Assembly (NCBI GenBank): GCA_958452575.1
Contig: CAUDUM010000005.1
Coordinates: 1 to 64,000, forward strand
Reading direction: 5' to 3'
Origin: an uncultured Eggerthellaceae bacterium
GTDB taxonomy: Bacteria; Actinomycetota; Coriobacteriia; Coriobacteriales; Eggerthellaceae
DNA: 64,000 bases
The notes beneath the pieces are model-generated. The model was not told the DNA's origin. It worked only from the letters and a program-made list of their open reading frames with translations, and did not search any database. The stretch's first letter is position 1. Every line of letters starts with the position of its first letter. Positions 43,373 to 53,156 of this stretch are shown here, piece by piece. The position numbers were made by a program, and so were the translations under genes.

Positions 43373-46300
43373 ATGAAGCTGCGCAAGGTTGATTCCTACA
43401 ACATCGGACTGGATATCGGTACGGGATCGGTGGGATGGGCGGTCACTGATCAAAATGGTGAGCTTTGCAGTTTCAAGGGGAAGCACACTTGGGGTAGCCG
43501 CCTTTTCCCTAGCGCTCAAACTGCAGAGGAGGCGCGCGCCCATCGTGGCCAACGTCGTCGCTACGACAGACGACGTCAGCGTCTTGACCTCCTTCAGGGG
43601 CTCTTTGCGGAAGAAATCGCAAAGATTGATCCGGATTTCTTCATCAGACTCAATCAATCGCGCCTTCATAAGGAAGATCGCGATCCTGGGCATGCTGATT
43701 ACCGGTGGCCGCTCTTCAACGGAGTTGATGGGGTCTCTGAACCCGATTACTACAGGCAATACCCCACTATCTATCATCTTCGCGCGCACCTCATCGAATC
43801 CACTCAAAAGGAGGATATCCGTCTCATCTACCTCGCACTGCACAATATCGTCAAGCACCGGGGAAACTTCTTGCATCAAGATAATCCCAGTCTAAGTGCG
43901 AAGAATGCGAGTGTTGTCGATGCTGTGATGGAGCTGGGAGAAGCGCTAGGGGCGTGGTGCGAGGCGAATGAGGTGGATATCTCCTTCGACGCGGAGACGA
44001 TCATCTCCGTATTGGACGACCTCGCTCTCTCTACTGCGCAAAAGCGAGAGGATATCGAGAAAGCTCTCGGTATTGAGAAAACGTTCAAGAAGATGGCGTC
44101 GAACATCGCCAAGGCGATCGTCGGCTATTCGGCTGACTTTGCTCAGATCTTCCTCGTTGAATCAAGCGAAGGGAAGTTCTCGCTATCGAACGATGAGAAG
44201 GTCGAATGTTTTCCCTGTCCTGAGGATGGACTGGACCTTTATGTGGCTCTGAAGGGTGTCTATTCATCGTTTGTCCTAAAGACCATCTTGAAGAATGCCG
44301 AAGGGAAGACCATCTCGTTTTGCAAGAAGGAGGAATACGAGCGCTATCGCAGCGACTTGAGGCTGTTGAAAGCCCTAGTGCGCGAGTATGCGCCAGAAAA
44401 ATACGATGGGTTCTTCCGCGGGGCCTTTTATGAGGGCACGCACCTGTATGACCCCGCGAAGGCAATGGGCTACACGAAATATGGCCTGGGCAGCAGCAAG
44501 ATGTCGCATGAGGACTTTCTGAAGGAAGTCGAGAAACTATTCAAAGAAACATCTGCGGAAAGCGATGAGCGATACCTCGTCATGAAGGAGGGCATCGAGG
44601 AGAGGACGTTCCTTCGACGCCTGAAAACAAGCGACAATGGTGCTATCCCGTTCCAGCTTCATCTTGAGGAGATGGATGCGATTATCGAGGGTCAGAAGGA
44701 ACACTATCCTTTCCTGGCGAGCGAAAAAGACAAAATTGAGTCTTTGGTGACCTTCCGCATTCCATATTATGTTGGGCCTCTTACCAAGAAAAACGCCCGT
44801 GAAGCAGCCGACGGCTCACTGCGTTTCGCTTGGTCGGAACGTTTGGAGGGCACAAAAGGGCAGAAGATCTATCCTTGGAACTGGGAAGAGATCATCGATA
44901 AAGATAAAAGCGCCGAGGCCTTCATCCATAGGATGACGGGTACATGCACCTATTTGCAAGGCGAGCCGGTGCTGCCTCGATGCTCGCTGATGTACGAGAT
45001 GTACTGCGTTCTGAACGAGCTGAACGGCGCACGTTGGACCCAAGACGGCGATAAAGAATACCGGTTCGACTTCGCCGATAGGGTTGGCATTGTGGAGGAT
45101 CTGTTCAAGCGTAGCAAGACCGTTTCCTACCGGAAAGTGGGAGAGTGGTTGGAGAAGAAGCACGGACCAAATGGGAAACGCTCAATGGGCGGCAGCTATC
45201 GAGTCCGTGGGGGCCAAGGCGAAACAGGTTTCGAATCAAAGCTGAGCTCCTATGTGGATTTCTGCAAGATCTTGGAAGTGGAAGAGATTGCGGAAGAGGA
45301 TGTTCCCATGGTGGAGGATCTTATCCTGTGGAACACCGTCTTCGAGGATCGATCCATCCTGAAACGCAAGATCAAGCAGGAATACGGAGATCGACTTTCC
45401 GCCGAGCAGATCGGCAAGGTGTGCCGAAAGCGCTATACCGGATGGGGCAGGCTCTCGAAGAAGCTGCTTTCCGGCATCCGTGTTGAAACCGACAGCGGCC
45501 ATAAAAGCATTATGGATATTTTGGAGGAGGGAGATCCGAACAATACCCGGCGCCTGGGTGCCGCTATGAACCTGATTGAGATCCTCCATGACGATCAGCT
45601 GGGTTTCGATAAGAGGATCGATCAAATCAACGCCGATCAACCGAAGACGGCTCTCTCATTGGAATTGGCGGATCTACCCGGATCGCCTGCGCTTCGCCGT
45701 GGTGTCAATCAAGCGCTGAGGATTGTGGATGAAATTGTCGGCATTGCCGGTAAGCCTCCTGCCAGCATATTCATCGAAGTGACGCGCGACGAGGATTCTC
45801 GCAAGAAGGGGAAGCGCACCGCGCGCCGATACAATCAAGTGAAACAGGCGTTGGCTTCTCTGAAGAAGCAGTATGCGGACGTGTATTCTCAGCTTGAGGG
45901 GTTGGCACCCCAAAAGATGGACGACCGACGTGTGATGCTGTACTTCATGCAGTGCGGCAAAAGCATGTATTCCGGGAAGCCGCTGGATATCAACAAGCTC
46001 TCCGATTACCAGATCGATCACGTGCTACCTCAGTCTTACATCAAAGACGATAGCCTGGAGAACACTGTTTTGGTTCTGCGAGAGGAGAACCAGCGAAAGC
46101 TGGATTCGATGTTTCTCGACCAGTCCATCATCTCCAAGATGAGCACCTTTTGGAAGGAGCTTCACAGGGTCGGGCTGATTGGTGACAAGAAGCTGCGCAA
46201 CCTAATACGCAGCGAACAAATTCGCGATGATCAAATGAAATCGTTCATAAATCGTCAGTTGGTGGAGACGAGCCAGATCGTTAAGCGAGTCCAGAAGATG

Positions 46301-47497
46301 CTTCGCGAGCGATATCCGGAAACCAATGTTCAGCCGGTCAAAGCGGGTATGTCTCATCAGCTTCGTGTCAAGTGCGAGCTGGCAAAATGCCGCGAGGCGA
46401 ATGACTATCACCATGCCCATGATGCCTATTTGGCGGCGGAGATCGGTCGTTTCATCCAATACCGCCATGGAGATGTGTTCGAGAATCCGACGAAGATGGC
46501 TAAAGTGGTCAGGAAATTCATCAGAAAACAAGCGGAGGATCTGAAACACCGCCGCGATATGCCGGGTTCCGCAGGATTCGTGGTTTCCAGCTTCCTCTCT
46601 TCTGGGTTCGATAAAGAGACCGGTGAAATCTTCGATGACGCCTGGGATGCGGAGGCTGAAGTGGGCCGCATCAGGCGGAGCCTCGACTACCGCGATTGTT
46701 TCATTTCCCGCATGCCCGAAGAGACAAGCGGTGCGTTTTGGGATGCTAATCCTTTGTCTCCTCGGTCGAAACCGAATGCCAGGCTGGCAATCAAGCAAGG
46801 ACTTGATCCTAAGAGATACGGCTGCTATGACAACGAGAAGTTCGCGTATTTCTTCGTTTACGAAGCGTTTAAGGGCGCAAAGAAAAAGCGCGTTGTTGAA
46901 TTCGCTCCTGTGCCGGTAAGGATTGCAAGCGAGCTGGGGTCAGACGCATCGGCGCTTGACCGCTATGCGGAAGAAATAGCGCTTGGCAAAGGGCTTGAAT
47001 TCTCCAAGGTGCTTAAACGGAAAATTCTTAAGTATCAGCTGATTGAGTTAAATGATGATCGACTGTACATTACAGGTGTTAAAGAAGTGAGGAATGCACG
47101 GCAGTTCGCGTTTTCCAGCGAAGAGACCGAGCTGCTCTGCCGGGTGGCGAAGGGGGATGAATGCTCGGACGAGGAATTGGATGAGCTGTTTGAGAAGATC
47201 CAGGAGTTGTTCGGGCGTTATGCAGCGAGACTCGGTCGGCAGTTGAAGATCGCTGACCTCGGGGTCAGATTCGAGGAGGCGGATCGGGCCTCTAAGTGCG
47301 CAGTCGTGATGGCTCTTTTGACGATCGCTTCCGGAAATCGGAACATGATAGACATCTCTTCAATCGGCGGCGGCAAGGCTGCGGGCTGTATGCAACCGAC
47401 GTTTTCGAAGGAACTGAGCGCTCCGGACAACAGGTTCTACTTCATTGACCAATCCGTGACCGGCATGTTCGAAAGGCGGTACAAGCTTGGCCTTTAG
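43373..47497 (+). CDS. cas9: Cas9, type II-A CRISPR effector nuclease
   Basis: This 1374-aa protein contains every catalytic element: RuvC-I NIGLDIGTGSVGWAV (D14), an Arg-rich bridge helix RAHRGQRRRYDRRRQRLDLL, RuvC-II IFIEVTRDE (E802), HNH YQIDHVLPQSYIKDDSLENTVLV (D882, H883) and RuvC-III YHHAHDAYLA (H1014, D1017). Length equals that of SpCas9-class II-A enzymes. GAGGGAAAGG lies upstream of the ATG. It overlaps cas1 by 11 bases. It cleaves crRNA/tracrRNA-guided DNA next to a PAM; the PAM cannot be read from this window. Confidence 0.97.
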   Translation: MKLRKVDSYNIGLDIGTGSVGWAVTDQNGELCSFKGKHTWGSRLFPSAQTAEEARAHRGQRRRYDRRRQRLDLLQGLFAEEIAKIDPDFFIRLNQSRLHKEDRDPGHADYRWPLFNGVDGVSEPDYYRQYPTIYHLRAHLIESTQKEDIRLIYLALHNIVKHRGNFLHQDNPSLSAKNASVVDAVMELGEALGAWCEANEVDISFDAETIISVLDDLALSTAQKREDIEKALGIEKTFKKMASNIAKAIVGYSADFAQIFLVESSEGKFSLSNDEKVECFPCPEDGLDLYVALKGVYSSFVLKTILKNAEGKTISFCKKEEYERYRSDLRLLKALVREYAPEKYDGFFRGAFYEGTHLYDPAKAMGYTKYGLGSSKMSHEDFLKEVEKLFKETSAESDERYLVMKEGIEERTFLRRLKTSDNGAIPFQLHLEEMDAIIEGQKEHYPFLASEKDKIESLVTFRIPYYVGPLTKKNAREAADGSLRFAWSERLEGTKGQKIYPWNWEEIIDKDKSAEAFIHRMTGTCTYLQGEPVLPRCSLMYEMYCVLNELNGARWTQDGDKEYRFDFADRVGIVEDLFKRSKTVSYRKVGEWLEKKHGPNGKRSMGGSYRVRGGQGETGFESKLSSYVDFCKILEVEEIAEEDVPMVEDLILWNTVFEDRSILKRKIKQEYGDRLSAEQIGKVCRKRYTGWGRLSKKLLSGIRVETDSGHKSIMDILEEGDPNNTRRLGAAMNLIEILHDDQLGFDKRIDQINADQPKTALSLELADLPGSPALRRGVNQALRIVDEIVGIAGKPPASIFIEVTRDEDSRKKGKRTARRYNQVKQALASLKKQYADVYSQLEGLAPQKMDDRRVMLYFMQCGKSMYSGKPLDINKLSDYQIDHVLPQSYIKDDSLENTVLVLREENQRKLDSMFLDQSIISKMSTFWKELHRVGLIGDKKLRNLIRSEQIRDDQMKSFINRQLVETSQIVKRVQKMLRERYPETNVQPVKAGMSHQLRVKCELAKCREANDYHHAHDAYLAAEIGRFIQYRHGDVFENPTKMAKVVRKFIRKQAEDLKHRRDMPGSAGFVVSSFLSSGFDKETGEIFDDAWDAEAEVGRIRRSLDYRDCFISRMPEETSGAFWDANPLSPRSKPNARLAIKQGLDPKRYGCYDNEKFAYFFVYEAFKGAKKKRVVEFAPVPVRIASELGSDASALDRYAEEIALGKGLEFSKVLKRKILKYQLIELNDDRLYITGVKEVRNARQFAFSSEETELLCRVAKGDECSDEELDELFEKIQELFGRYAARLGRQLKIADLGVRFEEADRASKCAVVMALLTIASGNRNMIDISSIGGGKAAGCMQPTFSKELSAPDNRFYFIDQSVTGMFERRYKLGL

Positions 47498-48362
47498 AAC
47501 GATCTTCGTTGAGAGCAGGTGCCGTTGCAGCTACCAGGGAGGCTATTTGGTGGTGAGGAAAACCGACGACACGGTGAAAATCCACCTGTCGGAGATCTCC
47601 TCGATCATACTCCAGACCACTCAGGTCTATCTCAGCGCGTACTTGCTTTCAGAGCTGGCGAAATGCAAGATATCGCTTGTCGTGGCGGACGAGAAATGCA
47701 ATCCCATTGGGCAATACCTTCCCCTGTACGGAGCCCACAACGTGGCGAAGCGCGTCGAGGAGCAGCTGGCGTGGGGTGCACCCATCAAAAAACGCGTCTG
47801 GCAGCAGATCGTCAAAGAGAAGATACGGCAGCAAGCGCGGCTTCTCGAGGAGGAAGAGCTCGTCGAAGCCGCCAAGTCTCTTTACATTTTGCGCGAAGAC
47901 GTTAAATCAGGGGATACTACCAATAGGGAGGCAGCTGCAGCGCGGCTGTATTTCGAGGCGATGTTCGGCAAGGGGTTCACGCGCGACGACGATACTTCCG
48001 TGAATTCGGCATTGAACTATGGGTATGCGGTCCTGCTTTCTATGGTGAACCGCGAAATCGTCTCCCGAGGCTATCTTACCCAAAGCGGCATCTGCCATCG
48101 AAGCGAATACAACCAGTTCAATTACTCTTGCGACCTGATGGAGCCATTTCGTCCGGTAGTGGATAGGGTGGTTAAGGGCTTCGCTGAGGAGCGATTCGAG
48201 GGGGATGCTCGTCGCGTTCTCGCCAATCTCGGGTCGATGGTTGTCTCGTACAAAGGAGGATCGTACCGTCTCCGCTCGGTCGTCGGATTGTTCACGCAGG
48301 ATTGCCTTGCGGCTCTGAATAAGACGTTGCCGGCAGCTGACATTGAGGGCTTCGAACAATGA
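47487..48362 (+). CDS. cas1: Cas1, CRISPR adaptation integrase
   Basis: This 291-aa type II Cas1 has LSEISSIILQTTQVYLSAYLLSELA at the N-terminal domain and, in the catalytic helical domain, DDTSVNSALNYGYAVLLSMVNREIVSRGYLTQSGICH (His) and DLMEPFRPVVDRVV (Asp/Glu). It begins at TTG 47487, inside the cas9 end, behind AAAGGCGG seven bases upstream; no ATG fits as well. With Cas2 it integrates spacers at the leader end. Confidence 0.95.
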   Translation: MAFRTIFVESRCRCSYQGGYLVVRKTDDTVKIHLSEISSIILQTTQVYLSAYLLSELAKCKISLVVADEKCNPIGQYLPLYGAHNVAKRVEEQLAWGAPIKKRVWQQIVKEKIRQQARLLEEEELVEAAKSLYILREDVKSGDTTNREAAAARLYFEAMFGKGFTRDDDTSVNSALNYGYAVLLSMVNREIVSRGYLTQSGICHRSEYNQFNYSCDLMEPFRPVVDRVVKGFAEERFEGDARRVLANLGSMVVSYKGGSYRLRSVVGLFTQDCLAALNKTLPAADIEGFEQ

Positions 48363-48694
48363 ACGAAGGGAGGCGTATCCGGTTCATGAGGCTGATCGTC
48401 TTCTTTGACTTGCCGGTCGAGACGGCATCCGACAGGAAGGAGTATCGCCTGTTTCGCAAAAGCCTTCTCAAGGAAGGGTACTTGATGATGCAGGAGTCCG
48501 TTTACTCGAAATTGGTGGTGAACGACGCTCAGGCGAGTGCTGCGATCAGACAGCTAGGGAAACTCCGCCCTCCTGCCGGGCTTGTGCAGGTGCTCAAGGT
48601 GACCGAAAAGCAATACGCCTCGATGGTGTATATCGTCGGAAAAAGAGAATGGGGCGAGGAGCTCGACACGCTCGAGGAGTTCGTGGTGTTATGA
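48359..48694 (+). CDS. cas2: Cas2, CRISPR adaptation protein
   Basis: This 111-aa ferredoxin-fold protein has the conserved first strand RLIVFFDLPVETASDRKEYRLFRK and LLKEGYLMMQESVYSKLVV. It overlaps cas1 by four bases (ATGA) and csn2 by four bases. It is the structural core of the Cas1-Cas2 integrase. Confidence 0.95.
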   Translation: MNEGRRIRFMRLIVFFDLPVETASDRKEYRLFRKSLLKEGYLMMQESVYSKLVVNDAQASAAIRQLGKLRPPAGLVQVLKVTEKQYASMVYIVGKREWGEELDTLEEFVVL

Positions 48695-49371
48695 GACTTT
48701 TGATCGAAGGACTCGATGCGGTCGAGATCGGCGGCGGTGCGGTCGGAGTGTTGGAGGTGCATGATAAAAGGCTGTTTGCTCGGGTGTGCCGATCTTTGAT
48801 CGGAGGGCAGGGCGAGGCGGCGCTGGAGCCGTATTCGCTATGGGATGATGAGGGTGGCAAACGCAGCGCGAGGAATGCGATCCTTGCCGTAGTCGATCCG
48901 TTCGATTTACCCTGGGGCGATCGAGCGTTGCTGGGGGATCTTCAGGACGTCGTCGAGGGGATGTATGCAGCCGATGATCAGGCGCGTCGCAAGATCGATG
49001 AATCGGCTCAAAGATTGAGGGACGATGTTGCCGAGTTGGGGCTTCGCCTTCAGTCCGAGTACGAGTTTGCCGTAGAATGGGATTTGGGCAAGTTCCTTAA
49101 GTCGTTTGATTTCAGCGTCGATGGGGATCCTGCCGAATCGCTCCTTGACAGCTTGATAAAGTTCATGAAATTCGCGTCGGATATTCAATGCAAACAGGTC
49201 ATCTTGTTCGTGAATCTCAAAAGTTTTTTGGAGAAATTCGAGCTTAAGGAGTTCTATCGAGAAGCTTTTTTATGCGATCTGAACATCCTTCTGTTGGAAT
49301 CGATTCCTGATCCAGCCCGTTACGAGCAAGAGAGAAAAACTGTTATTGACCTGGATTTTCTTTCAACATAG
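48691..49371 (+). CDS. csn2: Csn2, type II-A adaptation protein
   Basis: This 226-aa protein has the Csn2 fold signature: helical middle (DDQARRKIDESAQRLRDDV; SEYEFAVEWDLGKFLKSFDF) and the late strand-helix KQVILFVNLKSFLEKFELKEF followed by LNILLLE. It forms a ring on DNA ends during spacer acquisition and defines subtype II-A. The ATG at 48691 overlaps the cas2 stop; the GTG at 48649 inside cas2 is rejected. The array begins 55 bases after its stop. Confidence 0.9.
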   Translation: MRLLIEGLDAVEIGGGAVGVLEVHDKRLFARVCRSLIGGQGEAALEPYSLWDDEGGKRSARNAILAVVDPFDLPWGDRALLGDLQDVVEGMYAADDQARRKIDESAQRLRDDVAELGLRLQSEYEFAVEWDLGKFLKSFDFSVDGDPAESLLDSLIKFMKFASDIQCKQVILFVNLKSFLEKFELKEFYREAFLCDLNILLLESIPDPARYEQERKTVIDLDFLST

Positions 49372-49426
49372 CAAACATGCGCCAGTCAATGTCCGTCCCT
49401 TGCGCAGAAGGGATTTTGCCCCATCG

Positions 49427-51179
49427 GTTTTGGAGCAGTGACAAACTGACTGGTAGTCAAACTTCACAACGATGATGAAAGACGGCAATCTAGTTTTGGA
49501 GCAGTGACAAACTGACTGGTAGTCAAACGAGCGCTGCCGAAGCTTCGTTATATCCGCTGTTTTGGAGCAGTGACAAACTGACTGGTAGTCAAACTTAATG
49601 AACTTGATGTTATCATCCGACATAGTTTTGGAGCAGTGACAAACTGACTGGTAGTCAAACCGGCACCACCGAGACCATCCACAACATCGGGTTTTGGAGC
49701 AGTGACAAACTGACTGGTAGTCAAACGACGATATCGTCGACAAGCCCGACGCAGAAGTTTTGGAGCAGTGACAAACTGACTGGTAGTCAAACGTCGGCTG
49801 ATCGGGCTATGCGGGACTGATGGTTTTGGAGCAGTGACAAACTGACTGGTAGTCAAACGTCTCTTCGACGCACACGGACACGCCGTCGGTTTTGGAGCAG
49901 TGACAAACTGACTGGTAGTCAAACCAGCGTGCCGAAACGATCGACGTAGGTACGGTTTTGGAGCAGTGACAAACTGACTGGTAGTCAAACACCAGGGAAA
50001 ACCATATCCCTGCAATATCCGTTTTGGAGCAGTGACAAACTGACTGGTAGTCAAACTTTTGGCGTGAACAGAGAGAGGAGGGTAGAGTTTTGGAGCAGTG
50101 ACAAACTGACTGGTAGTCAAACTCCCTCCAGATACGCGTGGGTGAGAATAGTGTTTTGGAGCAGTGACAAACTGACTGGTAGTCAAACCGAGGCGTGTGC
50201 TTTTGAAAAGGGAGTAGGGTTTTGGAGCAGTGACAAACTGACTGGTAGTCAAACCTCGACCATCTCCGATCCCAGGTTCATGACGTTTTGGAGCAGTGAC
50301 AAACTGACTGGTAGTCAAACTACGAGTACTACCGCCTGGCGCAATGGGACGTTTTGGAGCAGTGACAAACTGACTGGTAGTCAAACAAGCGGTGTACCCT
50401 CAATTCTACAGCGCGTGTTTTGGAGCAGTGACAAACTGACTGGTAGTCAAACTACGGGCGGCTCGTTTCCCAGCAAATAGCAGTTTTGGAGCAGTGACAA
50501 ACTGACTGGTAGTCAAACGCCGATCACCACGCCGATGCAGGTGCCGATGTTTTGGAGCAGTGACAAACTGACTGGTAGTCAAACCGAGGCGTGCGCTTTT
50601 GAAAAGGGCGTGGGGTTTTGGAGCAGTGACAAACTGACTGGTAGTCAAACGTAGTGCATCCTCACGCAGCATTCCTCCCAGTTTTGGAGCAGTGACAAAC
50701 TGACTGGTAGTCAAACCTCCAACGCCTCGACGCGGGCCTCCAGCGCGTTTTGGAGCAGTGACAAACTGACTGGTAGTCAAACCGCCTATCTCTCCAACCC
50801 CGCCGGAAACAGGTTTTGGAGCAGTGACAAACTGACTGGTAGTCAAACTATCGTCGATAAGATAGGTGTTCTGGCATTAGTTTTGGGGCAGTGACAAACT
50901 GACTGGTAGTCAAACATCGCGCGCATTAGGAGGCATGAGGTCGTAGTTTTGGAGCAGTGACAAACTGACTGGTAGTCAAACAGCTCCCATTGCGGTTCTT
51001 CGTCCTCATTCGTTTTGGAGCAGTGACAAACTGACTGGTAGTCAAACCCTGCCGGGTTGCAGGCCGCGTGGCACTCGTTTTGGAGCAGTGACAAACTGAC
51101 TGGTAGTCAAACTATCGTCGATAAGATAGGTGTTCTGGCATTAGTTTTGGGGCAGTGACAAACTGACTGGTAGTCAAAT
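49427..51179 (+). CRISPR. Type II-A CRISPR array: 27 repeats, 26 spacers
   Basis: The 36-base repeat starts GTTTTGGAGCAGTGAC and ends CTGGTAGTCAAAC. Spacers are 30 bases except three of 31, 29 and 31 near the distal end. The leader is the 55-base gap after csn2 (49372-49426), since the last repeat (51144-51179) is degenerate: GTTTTGGGG at its start and T for the final C. Repeat 23 (50880) shares the GGGG variant, and the spacers before repeats 23 and 27 are identical. Spacers 12 (50189) and 18 (50585) differ at only three positions. Most spacers should be transcribed from the cas side. Confidence 0.98.
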
Positions 51180-51212
51180 GCCAAAGAGGGGTTTCCGAAA
51201 CGATCAGAGAAA

Positions 51213-51350
51213 GGGGATATGAGCATAAGGCTTAGGACATGGCGAGTAGCGATCACCGTGTCCATCAACTTCAGGCTATTGAACCGCGCCAGGTAAACCA
51301 GCCGGGGGCCGACCGAAAGATCGGCTCCCAAGCCGGAAACTCATATCCCC
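51213..51350. other. Unidentified structured element after the array
   Basis: A closing helix GGGGATATGAG (51213-51223) with CTCATATCCCC (51340-51350) encloses two inner hairpins: GGACA/TGTCC (51235-51263) and GCCGA/TCGGC (51308-51325). The region has no credible ORF. The layout looks like a 138-base structured RNA or a folded DNA site (oriT-, attC- or RNA-like) left by a mobile element. Direction of transcription is not evident. Confidence 0.45.
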
Positions 51351-51419
51351 GATGAATTGGAGTATAGCATGGTAGGTGAGGCATAAAAGCGAGTGAACAG
51401 CAAGTATCGGCGCGAGAAT

Positions 51420-51538
51420 ATGGTGCAGCGTGTTGTCAGGTTCTCGCCGCATGAAGGGGATCTGCTCGAGCATCTGGACGCGCACCCAATCGAGCAGGAT
51501 ATCTAAAGAAACTGATCAAAGCCGACACGGAGGGATGA
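51420..51538 (+). pseudogene. Small ribbon-helix-helix-like protein remnant, frameshifted
   Basis: ATG at 51420 reads QRVVRFSPHEGDLLEHLDAH, and after a one-base shift near 51495 continues AGYLKKLIKADTEG to TGA. Together these match the pattern of small proteins (RFs...LLehLe...agYiKrLIraD) encoded on integrative elements of gut anaerobes. The rest of the element is gone. Confidence 0.4.
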
Positions 51539-51762
51539 ATCACGAATGAATCGAGATCCTAACGTTTCAACGCTTGTGGCAGTGCACTGTCCTCTGCAAC
51601 TTGAAGGTTTCGGCGCTGCCCCTCGTGTTCTTACCTGTGTTCCGTCAACCCGAGAACGCAAGTTTATATCTGTTCAAGTGTATTGCCGTCGACGACGTTC
51701 AGTCTACGTTCGGAGATTATTTGCCTGATTTCGTTGTCGGAGCAGGTCAAGGATGGCCTGGA

Positions 51763-52410
51763 TTAGCTGTACCACTGCGCCACTGCCGTGTAGTCGTCGC
51801 CAGGATGCTCATTCGTTTGCCGGATCACATCGCCGAACCAAAGTCCGTCGATCTCGCGTTCCGGGTGCTCCGTGCCGAGAGTCTCTGAGCACATGAGCTG
51901 AGGAAATGGATCGTAGTGCACGATCCTACCTGTTTTGCCATTTGAGCTGCGCACGGCCGTGCGGAATTGATCAACATACTCGCCCTTCGGCTCGTTCACC
52001 ACGTAGCGAAAATGTCGGATAGCGATGTCGTAGGGTCCCTCGTAATGCCGCTCGACCTCCTTGCCGGGCTCCGCTCCGTATACAGGATATGTGACTTCAG
52101 GATGCCGTCCCATGTAGTCGAAGCACCCGCATATATCCTCGCAGTTGAAGACGTAGTCCTCAAGGTTCATACCCTTCAGCCGCCTCTGGAGTTCTCTATG
52201 CTTGGGGCACGTCATATTTTCGAAGGTGGCATAGTCTCCGAGGAGCACCACGAAGTCCCCTGCCTATTCGCCTGCGAGCATCGTGAGCGCTGCGTCGGTC
52301 TCCTCGCATTCGACGTAGGTGCACTCGTGCGGCTTCTGACCGTTGGGCCATGGCCATGTCGCGATGATCTCGCCCTTGTCGAAATTGACCCACTCAAAGT
52401 ATTGCCCCAT
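51763..52410 (-). pseudogene. Hypothetical gene interrupted by one in-frame amber codon
   Basis: The frame from ATG 52410 to 51763 is 216 codons and open apart from TAG at 52264-52266 (codon 49), in the context LTMLAGE-stop-AGDFVVLLGDYATF. A Trp codon TGG changed to TAG would explain it, since related proteins begin MGQYFxWVN and carry a Trp near this point, as I recall. The second part alone could start at GTG 52251. Function of the family is unknown; the protein has several Cys (FNCEDICGCFDY) and a WFGD tail. Confidence 0.6.
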
Positions 52411-52509
52411 GCCCGCCTCCCGACCGCTCTACCAGCAATTTTAAGGCGATAAGACTGGCTTTATTCCTGTCCGTTCGAAACGATGGTCGATGATCGAAAG
52501 CCTTTACGG

Positions 52510-53118
52510 CTAATTAAGCTCAGGAGCCCATTCCTCGCGATATACAGTCACCTTGCACGAGTAGACTCGCCAGCAGAAGCCGGGATCTGCTGGCACGCCA
52601 TCGTCTTCGCCAAAGCATTCGACATCGCGCACTATGCAAACCAAGCGCTCGTTACTTCGGCAGTCGTCCAGAGCCTGGTTGAAGAACATGTCATCGCAAT
52701 CATGGAAAGGGGAGTAGGGAAGCATGTCGCCGCTCGGAAGATAAAAGCCATACTCCCACTCGCTCGCCTCTCTTGCGCAACGCCGCACTTCAAGAATGTC
52801 TCCCTTTTTTACGCTCGCCACGCATGCCTCAAGGCCGATGTCTCTTTGCGTCTCGCTCTCTACCCATGTGGATTGCGCCCACAATTCGGCGAGTCCAACC
52901 TTCACCTTGTCTGCAAAAGGGCTTGCCTCGAAATCGTCCGGCGAGACGCTGTTTGCGAAAGCCTCTTGCCCGCGCATCGCGATCTTTTGATCGAGCGTGC
53001 TCGCTTCAGCGTACTTTCCTGTAGAGTATTCCCTCACGTCGAAGTATGGCCCGTCGAATTGTTTTGGCACGGGGAGCCCGTGCTCGTCGGTTGCGTCCCA
53101 ATCATGCGCGTTGTCCAT
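52510..53118 (-). CDS. 202-aa hypothetical protein
   Basis: This acidic soluble protein starts MDNAHDWDATDEHG behind GAAGGGAG. It has no recognised motif; the middle carries EVRRCAREASEWEYGFYLPSGD and several scattered cysteines. The minus-strand neighbours (XRE-type regulator upstream, amber-interrupted gene downstream) suggest island cargo. Function unknown. Confidence 0.62.
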   Translation of the reverse strand: MDNAHDWDATDEHGLPVPKQFDGPYFDVREYSTGKYAEASTLDQKIAMRGQEAFANSVSPDDFEASPFADKVKVGLAELWAQSTWVESETQRDIGLEACVASVKKGDILEVRRCAREASEWEYGFYLPSGDMLPYSPFHDCDDMFFNQALDDCRSNERLVCIVRDVECFGEDDGVPADPGFCWRVYSCKVTVYREEWAPELN

Positions 53119-53156
53119 GGTCTGGCTCCCTTCCGTCTCGTGCCTAGTAGCTCCTG

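Noticed and set aside
49548..51331. Long repetitive proteins (LTTSQFVTAPK or FWSSDKLTGSQT repeats)
   Set aside because: These are translations of the CRISPR repeats, whose unit (66 bases) is divisible by three.
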